DNA of 64,000 nt, taken from an uncultured Pseudoalteromonas sp. (lineage in GTDB: Bacteria > Pseudomonadota > Gammaproteobacteria > Enterobacterales > Alteromonadaceae). This document shows positions 57,629 to 64,000 of this stretch, one piece after another. The stretch lies in NCBI GenBank assembly GCA_947493455.1, contig CANLRB010000002.1, positions 248,001 to 312,000 on the forward strand. The letters run 5' to 3'. The position numbers were made by a program, and so were the translations under genes. Each line of letters starts with the position of its first letter. Position 1 is the first letter of the stretch. The notes under the pieces are model-generated. The model did not search any database and was not told the origin of the DNA. It saw only the letters and a list, made by a program, of their open reading frames with translations.

Positions 57629-58507
57629 ATGAATGCGATTCTAGAAGTCAGCCAACTGACAAAGCGGTTTAAAAATATGACCGCGGTTAATGGAATTGAA
57701 TTTAGTGTGGAGCAAGGCAGTTGTTTTGGCCTGTTAGGGCCAAATGGGGCCGGTAAAACAACGACACTCGAGATGCTTGAGGGCATTGTCGTGCCATGTG
57801 ATGGGCGTATTTTGTATAAGGGAAGGCCGATTTGCAAAACTGACTACCAGCAGTTGGGCATTCAATTTCAACATACATCAATTCAAGATCATCTGACGGT
57901 GAAGGAAACCCTCTCGCTATTTAGCTCTTTTTACCCAGATACGATGGCAATGGATGAGTTAGTTGAGCTGTGCCAGTTATCGTCATTTCTAAATCAAGAC
58001 CATCGCAAGCTATCGGGCGGGCAAAAACAACGTTTGCTGTTGGCATTGGCTTTGATTAATAAACCCGATCTTATTTTTCTTGATGAGCCCACAACGGGGC
58101 TTGATCCCCATAGTCGGCGACTTTTCTGGCAGTTAATAAATCGCATTAAACAAAGTGGCAAAACCATTGTACTGACTACACACTATATGGATGAAGCCGA
58201 GTTTTTATGTGACACCATTGCGATTATGGACAAAGGTGAAATTATTGCGCTTGATACGCCGCGCAAATTGTTGACCAAACATTTTCACCACTCGTTACTT
58301 AAGTTACCTGACACGGCGTTAACTGAACAACAGCGACTTACGTTTAATGCTAAACAACAACGTGATGTCGTGATTATTGATACTGAACATGTTGAATTGA
58401 CACTCACTCAATTGATTGATGCGGGTATTCCATTAACCGGTTTGCAAGTTAAATCGGCAAACTTAGACGATCTCTTTTTAAAATTAACTGGGCATAATTT
58501 GGGGTAG
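57629..58507 (+). CDS. ABC transporter ATP-binding protein (ABC-2 exporter)
   Basis: A 292-residue ATPase. Walker A is GPNGAGKTT, the signature LSGGQKQR, Walker B LIFLDEPTTGLD, and the H-loop TTHYMDEAE. The C-terminal extension (about 210-292) is typical of drug- or polysaccharide-type exporters of the DrrA family. It starts 98 bp from rsmE on the other strand and is followed by its permease three bases later. Substrate unknown. Confidence 0.9.
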   Translation: MNAILEVSQLTKRFKNMTAVNGIEFSVEQGSCFGLLGPNGAGKTTTLEMLEGIVVPCDGRILYKGRPICKTDYQQLGIQFQHTSIQDHLTVKETLSLFSSFYPDTMAMDELVELCQLSSFLNQDHRKLSGGQKQRLLLALALINKPDLIFLDEPTTGLDPHSRRLFWQLINRIKQSGKTIVLTTHYMDEAEFLCDTIAIMDKGEIIALDTPRKLLTKHFHHSLLKLPDTALTEQQRLTFNAKQQRDVVIIDTEHVELTLTQLIDAGIPLTGLQVKSANLDDLFLKLTGHNLG

Positions 58508-58510
58508 CAG

Positions 58511-59512
58511 ATGTTTAAACGATTTTTAGCTGTGTTTGTTGCGCGTAATTACGAGTTTTTTCGAGACCGAGCAGCCTTGGGTTGGAATTTGGTGTTTCCG
58601 GTATTGTTGGTAGTTGGTTTTGCATTTATTTTTTCGCCGAGTAAGCAAACCCTCTATAAAGTTGGCGTCATTGAAAATCAGATTGCTCATCAGTTTAATG
58701 ATATTCAATATATTGAACGAGTGGAGTACGCCAATCAAGCTGAAGCCATGGCCAAACTTCGCCAGCATAAAGTTGACTTTTTGATTGATTTTTCGAGTTC
58801 GACGTATTGGCTCAATGAAACATCAGCGAAGGGCTATATTGTTGAAAAATTATGGTTGAGCACTGAGTCTAGTTATCGCCGTGCGCTGGTCAGTGGCAAT
58901 GAGATTCGCTATTTAGATTGGGTTGTACCGGGCATCTTGGCGATGAATATGATGTTCTCATGCTTGTTTGGCGTCGGCTATGTGATTGTTCGTTATCGAA
59001 AGAACTCGGTCTTGAAACGACTGAGTGCAACCCCCCTGACGGCATTTGAATTTATTACTGCGCAAATCACATCGCGATTATGCATTGTACTTGCATTAAG
59101 TAGCGCCATTTTTATCGCCTGTAATTGGGTTTTTGATTTCTATATGATAGGGCGCTATTTTGATCTGTTTGTCGTAACTTTACTTGGCACTTGTAGCATT
59201 ATTGCCCTTGCATTGTTGATAGCTTGTCGCTCTGAATCGGAAGAGTTTATTGGTGGCATGTTGAATTTGGCATCTTGGCCAATGATGATGTTATCAGGGG
59301 TGTGGTTTTCCCTTGAAGGCAGTCCCGCTTTTATTCAAAATTTGAGTCAAATTTTTCCATTAACGCATATGCTTGAAGGGGCGCGCAAAATCATGCTTGA
59401 TGGCGCAACATTGGCAGATATTAGTTACCATATCCTGATTTTAGTGCTGCAAACCGGTGTTTTTATTTTTTTAGGTAGTCATTTTTTCCGTTGGCAAGGT
59501 CAGGCTCGATAG
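58511..59512 (+). CDS. ABC-2 type permease
   Basis: A 333-residue permease with an N-terminal membrane segment (about 28-46), an extracytoplasmic domain (about 50-135), and five further membrane segments from about 138 to 325. The order and the PLTAFEFITAQI block with an LSGVWFSLEG stretch near 250 are typical of ABC-2 exporters. It is the partner of the preceding ATPase. Confidence 0.88.
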   Translation: MFKRFLAVFVARNYEFFRDRAALGWNLVFPVLLVVGFAFIFSPSKQTLYKVGVIENQIAHQFNDIQYIERVEYANQAEAMAKLRQHKVDFLIDFSSSTYWLNETSAKGYIVEKLWLSTESSYRRALVSGNEIRYLDWVVPGILAMNMMFSCLFGVGYVIVRYRKNSVLKRLSATPLTAFEFITAQITSRLCIVLALSSAIFIACNWVFDFYMIGRYFDLFVVTLLGTCSIIALALLIACRSESEEFIGGMLNLASWPMMMLSGVWFSLEGSPAFIQNLSQIFPLTHMLEGARKIMLDGATLADISYHILILVLQTGVFIFLGSHFFRWQGQAR

Positions 59513-59599
59513 ATCCTTTGCCAGTCTCACATAGGCGCTTGCAGTTAGCTCATTGTTGGCTAAGCTCAATATAAAATACAATTACATAGCGAGCGTTTA

Positions 59600-60046
59600 A
59601 TGACTCCACAACAAATCGAGCTGGTGCAATCGTCATGGGAAAAGGTGGTTCCGATAGCAAAAGATGCAGCGAGTTTATTTTATCAGCGGTTGTTTGAAAT
59701 CGCGCCGCATCTACGGCCATTATTTTCGGGTGATATAGAAGAGCAAGGTAAAAAACTAACAACTATCTTAACAACTGTGGTACGTGGTCTAAAACAGCTC
59801 GAAAAACTTGAAATGGCAGTCTGGCAATTAGGACGACGACATATCGCGTATGGTGTTAACAATGTTGATTATGGCCCGGTGGCGCAGGCGCTTTTGTGGA
59901 CGTTACAACAAGGGCTTAAAGAGCAATTCACTGAAGAGGTTGAAAATGCGTGGGTTGCCGCATACACCTTGCTCTCTAGCGTCATGCAAGCAGGGGCACA
60001 GTACCCCTATGCAAACTTTGATAAATGGAAAAAGGAAACAGCCTAA
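59600..60046 (+). CDS. Single-domain bacterial haemoglobin (Vitreoscilla type)
   Basis: A 148-residue globin. The start MTPQQIELVQSSWEKV, the F-helix block LGRRHIAYGV with the proximal His (near residue 82) and PVAQALLWTL are those of Vitreoscilla-type single-domain globins. There is no reductase domain. Such proteins bind O2 or NO. The gene converges with the next one without any gap (60046/60047). Confidence 0.9.
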   Translation: MTPQQIELVQSSWEKVVPIAKDAASLFYQRLFEIAPHLRPLFSGDIEEQGKKLTTILTTVVRGLKQLEKLEMAVWQLGRRHIAYGVNNVDYGPVAQALLWTLQQGLKEQFTEEVENAWVAAYTLLSSVMQAGAQYPYANFDKWKKETA

Positions 60047-60946
60047 CTAGGCAAGTATACGCACTAGCAATAGGCCCAATGAGAGATTGATGGCAAGTTC
60101 GATGCACGCGATACCTACGTTATCTTGTTGGTCTATTTCGTTTTCTGCGTTAATTCTGGGTAGTGCGATACGTGTGAACAATGTGCACAAGCCAAGATGC
60201 ATTATGAGTAGGGTAATGCAGTTAATTGCCAAAGAAAAAAAGTTGTCAATAAACAAGTTTGGGTTATAGGTTGCAAGGTTTAAGCCCGCATAAAGAGCGA
60301 ACGAACCGGCGACGGTGCGACTCGCATATCTTAGTCCAATTGCGGTATTGTCAAATTTAAAACTGCGTTGTAAGCGCTCACCTTGATTCGCTTTGGCAAA
60401 GGTATACTCATGCCAACGACTTTGCAGCGTGAGTACGACTTGGCAAAACAAAAATGCGATGAACATCAAAATATAATCATAGACTGAATCTGGAGAGAGC
60501 CATTGGTAGAGCGCAACGACAATAACGCCATTACTAATAATCGCACCGCTTTCGACAAGTGCGGCGCAGACGTTTTTTTGTAGGATTGCTTTATCTTCGT
60601 TGAAGCGGTTGATAATAAAGTGTGCGTGGATGACACGGCCAATGTGAATAAACGCAAAACTGGTGAATACCCAAAGCAGTGGCAGTAACAGGTCGCTCAT
60701 TTCGCTCAGAGTGTGTTTTTCCGGGATTCTATCAACCGTATAACCAATAACCACAACGCTTGTAAATAACCAAGCTGCATAGCTAATTCCCATCGCAAAG
60801 TTATCTTTTTGAGCCAGCTCGGCTTTAATTGAAGATTGGCTGCGTTTGGCTGTTATTTGTCGGATAGTGAAGGCAACAATAAGTGCGAGCGATAAGCTTG
60901 CAACTAGTGCCGCGACTGTGTGTATTGAAATTGTAATATATGACAT
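60047..60946 (-). CDS. DUF350-family membrane protein (two repeats)
   Basis: A 299-residue protein with about eight membrane segments arranged as two halves. The second half ends in QQDNVGIACIELAINLSLGLLLVRIL, the DUF350 motif; the first has AQKDNFAMGISYAAWLF. Function unknown. Start ATG at 60946. Its stop touches that of the globin, so terminators for both must lie inside the opposing gene. Confidence 0.82.
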   Translation of the reverse strand: MSYITISIHTVAALVASLSLALIVAFTIRQITAKRSQSSIKAELAQKDNFAMGISYAAWLFTSVVVIGYTVDRIPEKHTLSEMSDLLLPLLWVFTSFAFIHIGRVIHAHFIINRFNEDKAILQKNVCAALVESGAIISNGVIVVALYQWLSPDSVYDYILMFIAFLFCQVVLTLQSRWHEYTFAKANQGERLQRSFKFDNTAIGLRYASRTVAGSFALYAGLNLATYNPNLFIDNFFSLAINCITLLIMHLGLCTLFTRIALPRINAENEIDQQDNVGIACIELAINLSLGLLLVRILA

Positions 60947-61076
60947 TATTCGTGTTCACTAGTTTAAATCAAATCTTTGCAATAAGTTGCTACTTTAACG
61001 CTGATTTTGAGTTAAGATATTGGCAAAACATGCCTTTCTTTTAGCGATAGTTATTAACTTAGAGTGTATTTTAGAT

Positions 61077-63863
61077 ATGACCTTAGTACAACAGTTGCAG
61101 CTTTGTGGTGAAAAAAACGCAGCACAAATTAATTCATCTCAACCGCTTTCAAGTTCAATTACACAATTGCTGTCGCTGAGCGACTTTGCGACTAAGGTTA
61201 TTGCGCGCGATCCAAGTCTCGCGGTATGGTTAGAAGAGAGTTGCCAATTGCGTGATGTACCTATGCCGCTCGCTGATAACGACCTTGAGTCAATGAGTGA
61301 AATGGCATGCTTTAAGTTGCTGCGTGACTATCGAAACCAATATTGGCTTAAAGTTGCTTACCTTGATTTGGTAAAACGCAACGATATTCAAGATAGTATG
61401 ACGTACATTTCATCGTTGAGCGAAACCTTAGTTCACAGTGCGTATTCATGGGCTTATGCCCAGGTAGCGAAGATCAATGGCACGCCACGTGATAGCGACG
61501 GAAATGCAATGCCAATGCTTATTTTGGGTATGGGTAAGCTCGGCGGCGGTGAATTAAACTATTCGTCTGATATCGACCTCATTTTTTCATATCCCTTCCC
61601 AACAGATACGCAAGGGGGCAGGAAATCTATTGAAGCCCAAGTGTTCTTTACCAAAGTCGCGCAAAAAACCATTGCAGCACTTAATCAAGTGACACCTGAT
61701 GGACAAGTTTTTCGCGTCGATATGCGGTTACGACCCTTTGGCGATAGCGGCCCCTTGGTTATGAGCTTTAATGCAATGGAAGAGTACTATCAGGAGCAGG
61801 GCAGAGATTGGGAGCGCTATGCAATGCTAAAAGGCCGGTTACTTGGTGAGCCATCACCGCACTGGCAGACTTTTTATCAGTTATTAAAGCCGTTTGTTTA
61901 TCGTCGTTATATTGATTTTTCAGTGATTGAATCATTACGTAAGATGAAATCACTGATTTCACAGGATGTTAGACGAAAGGGATTGACCAATAACATTAAA
62001 CTCGGCGCTGGTGGGATCCGCGAAGTTGAGTTTGTGGTGCAGGCATTTCAAATGATCCGAGGAGGTCGCGAAGCCAGCTTACAAACACAGTCATTACTTG
62101 ATGCACTCACAGTATTAGTGGAACTTGAAGAAGTCAATGAAAAAAGTGACTCTATATTGCGTGATGGATATTTATTTTTGCGTCGAATTGAACAGTATTT
62201 GCAGCAGTTTGATGATAAACAAACACAAACATTACCGTTAAACGAACTCGACCAAGCGCGTTTAACAGCCTTGCTCGAACAGTCGAGTTATCAGGATACC
62301 TTGCAATTAATCGATAATAAAATGCAATGTATCCACGCCGAGTTTGCCGCCATGATAGGTGATGATGATGACAATGGTGAACAAATAGATAGCCGATTTG
62401 AGTTACTCTGGGCTAAACCGCAAGAAGATGTGTTTGAACAGAGTGAATTGCTGGCAATTCCATTTGGTGCAGAATTGCGCGAGTTTAAAGTCGCATCGAG
62501 TAAGCGAAAAATCGGAAATCGAGGACGAGATATTCTCGACAAGTTAATGCCTAAAGTATTATGTGAAACCTATACGCAACAATATCACTTGCAAGTATTT
62601 AAGTCGGTGCTCGCTGTGCTCGAAAAGGTGCAATCGCGCACAGCTTATTTGGAACTGTTGTTGGAAAACCTCGGTGCTTTAAAGCAGGTTTTTAAGCTCT
62701 GTCATCATAGTCGCTGGATTGCTAATCAACTAGCTCGTTACCCGATTTTACTCGATGAATTAATCGACCCTGCACAACTCTATCGACCGTTACCTTTATC
62801 AGCTTATCAGCATGAAATAAGACAATATTTTTTACGTATTGACGAACATGATCTCGAACTGCAAATGGAAGCATTGCGTCAATTCAAACAGACGCAACAA
62901 CTTAAAATAGCGGCAGCCGATGCGACGCAAGTGCTTGATGTCACAAAGGTGAGCGATCACTTAACCTCATTGGCTGAAGCTGTGGTGCAACAGTGCGTTG
63001 AATTAGCCTGGCAGCAAATGGTTGCGCGGTTTGGATATCCTGCTGGATGCAGTGATGAGCAAAAAGGGTTTGCGGTCATAGCGTATGGTAAAGCAGGGGG
63101 CATTGAGCTCGGTTATGATTCTGATTTAGATTTGGTTTTTGTGCACAATTGTCATGAAAACTTATTGACGACAGGTGATAAACAAATTGACTCTCGGCAG
63201 TTTTACTTAAAACTTGCACAGCGGTTAATGCATTTATTTAATACCCGCACTGCTTCAGGTATCTTGTATGAGCTCGATACGCGCCTTCGCCCCGAAGGGG
63301 CTTCTGGGCTACTTGCCATTAATATTGAAACATTTAATCAATATCAATGTGAGCAGGCATGGACATGGGAGCATCAGGCTCTCGTTCGAGCGCGTATGAT
63401 ATATGGTCAAGCCGATTTACAAACTCGCTTTAATGAAATTCGTCGAAGCGTGTTAAGTTTATCACGCGATAGCAATACGTTATGTAATGATGTTGTATCT
63501 ATGCGCACTAAAATGCGCGAGCATTTAGATAAAAGCACCGAAACTGATTTTGATATCAAACAAGGTGTTGGCGGCATGGCCGATATTGAGTTTTTAGCAC
63601 AATATTTGGTGTTAAACCACAGCCACTGTGAGCCGAGTATGACTTCATTTCAAGATAATATGCGTATCTTCGAAAAGGCAGCGGAGAACCTAATTATCTC
63701 AGAATTAGAAAAATCAAAACTGATAGATGCCTACTGCGACTACCGCGATAGTTATCATATTCTGAGTTTGAGAGAGTGCGATAAGCGTGTTGATATCGCC
63801 CATTTTGAACAGCATATTCGTGCTGTTTCGAAGATATGGCAAAAGCACCTAGCAACGGCTTAG
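61077..63863 (+). CDS. glnE: Bifunctional glutamine synthetase adenylyltransferase/deadenylase
   Basis: A 928-residue enzyme that adenylylates and deadenylylates glutamine synthetase under PII control. Two nucleotidyltransferase halves are visible: the N-terminal active site GMGKLGGGELNYSSDIDLIF and the C-terminal AYGKAGGIELGYDSDLDLVF, each with the G-G/S..D-D pattern. The ATG at 61077 (MTLVQQLQ) is preferred; the frame is open from a TTG at 61020, which would add 19 residues. No strong ribosome site is seen. The length is close to the usual 945. Confidence 0.93.
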   Translation: MTLVQQLQLCGEKNAAQINSSQPLSSSITQLLSLSDFATKVIARDPSLAVWLEESCQLRDVPMPLADNDLESMSEMACFKLLRDYRNQYWLKVAYLDLVKRNDIQDSMTYISSLSETLVHSAYSWAYAQVAKINGTPRDSDGNAMPMLILGMGKLGGGELNYSSDIDLIFSYPFPTDTQGGRKSIEAQVFFTKVAQKTIAALNQVTPDGQVFRVDMRLRPFGDSGPLVMSFNAMEEYYQEQGRDWERYAMLKGRLLGEPSPHWQTFYQLLKPFVYRRYIDFSVIESLRKMKSLISQDVRRKGLTNNIKLGAGGIREVEFVVQAFQMIRGGREASLQTQSLLDALTVLVELEEVNEKSDSILRDGYLFLRRIEQYLQQFDDKQTQTLPLNELDQARLTALLEQSSYQDTLQLIDNKMQCIHAEFAAMIGDDDDNGEQIDSRFELLWAKPQEDVFEQSELLAIPFGAELREFKVASSKRKIGNRGRDILDKLMPKVLCETYTQQYHLQVFKSVLAVLEKVQSRTAYLELLLENLGALKQVFKLCHHSRWIANQLARYPILLDELIDPAQLYRPLPLSAYQHEIRQYFLRIDEHDLELQMEALRQFKQTQQLKIAAADATQVLDVTKVSDHLTSLAEAVVQQCVELAWQQMVARFGYPAGCSDEQKGFAVIAYGKAGGIELGYDSDLDLVFVHNCHENLLTTGDKQIDSRQFYLKLAQRLMHLFNTRTASGILYELDTRLRPEGASGLLAINIETFNQYQCEQAWTWEHQALVRARMIYGQADLQTRFNEIRRSVLSLSRDSNTLCNDVVSMRTKMREHLDKSTETDFDIKQGVGGMADIEFLAQYLVLNHSHCEPSMTSFQDNMRIFEKAAENLIISELEKSKLIDAYCDYRDSYHILSLRECDKRVDIAHFEQHIRAVSKIWQKHLATA

Positions 63864-64000
63864 AGCGTTGCTATGATGCAGTTATCTTGCACAAAGGTGG
63901 ATGGCTTTTCAGTGATAACAGCAGTGCGATGTTTGTAGCAGTAGTAAGATTTAACATCGTATTCAAAATCACTATCGATGGCTTGACCAACTTGGTAAAG
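63860..64000 (-). CDS. Possible C-terminal fragment of a leftward gene
   Basis: The minus strand is open from the right edge to a TAA at 63860-63862, encoding the last 46 residues of a protein that begins outside the window. The stop overlaps the glnE stop (tail-to-tail overlap of four bases). The sequence (LYQVGQAIDSDFEYDV at the visible start) looks protein-like but no family is recognisable. An open frame this short is expected by chance fairly often. Confidence 0.4.
   Translation of the reverse strand, partial: LYQVGQAIDSDFEYDVKSYYCYKHRTAVITEKPSTFVQDNCIIATL

Overview
The window looks like the chromosome of a marine gammaproteobacterium of the Alteromonadales, most likely Pseudoalteromonas or a close relative. 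This is inferred from the moderately low GC, the gene order (ytjB/serB, yggS-proC-yggT-DUF4426-rdgB-hemW, pilT-pilU, gshB-yqgE-ruvX) and the closeness of the proteins to that group. No rRNA, tRNA or CRISPR array was recognised.

Left edge to about 6.1 kb: the right-hand end of an SXT/R391-family integrative conjugative element (ICE) inserted in the 5' end of prfC. It holds the C-terminus of TraG, a small membrane protein, and a leftward early operon of tightly overlapping genes: a Cro-like repressor, two replication-like proteins, a lytic transglycosylase, and the FlhD/FlhC-like activators SetD and SetC. The CI/LexA-like repressor SetR reads the other way. Four dyad operators lie between the two transcription units. 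The element supplies the start codon and promoter of prfC.

6.1-18 kb: housekeeping genes (prfC, argS, pdxH, yjjV-type TatD hydrolase, ytjB, serB), a cluster of interspersed repeats after argS, an AT-rich orphan membrane protein, a DUF885 lipoprotein, and a convergent glycerate kinase / 2-hydroxyacid dehydrogenase pair. 18-26.7 kb: a MerR-type metal regulator with an SO_0444-type exporter behind a classic 20-bp-spacer promoter, then an iron-type operon with Fur-like boxes (imelysin, two di-haem lipoproteins, second imelysin, DUF1513 Tat lipoprotein).

26.8-45 kb: an accessory and signalling stretch. It has a PlsC-like acyltransferase, a DUF1289 protein, a PAS sensor with no output domain, a periplasmic binding-like protein, a GNAT enzyme, and a 1495-residue propeller/PAS/GGDEF/EAL receptor. 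It also has a His-rich TonB receptor broken by a 25-bp tandem duplication, a Cys-rich exported protein, a voltage-gated K+ channel overlapping a Pat-like acyl-CoA synthetase/acetyltransferase, a cupin and DUF1835 pair, and a DsbA-like/receiver-like/GGDEF fusion.

45-64 kb: mostly conserved core genes: a second DUF885 lipoprotein, hemW-rdgB-DUF4426-yggT-proC, yggS diverging from pilT-pilU plus a periplasmic protein, ruvX-yqgE-gshB, rsmE, an ABC-2 exporter, a bacterial haemoglobin, a DUF350 membrane protein, glnE, and a possible partial gene at the right edge. Three cyclic-di-GMP or PAS signalling proteins, two binding-like periplasmic proteins and the metal-uptake loci suggest a cell that senses metals and surfaces. 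That last statement is inference.
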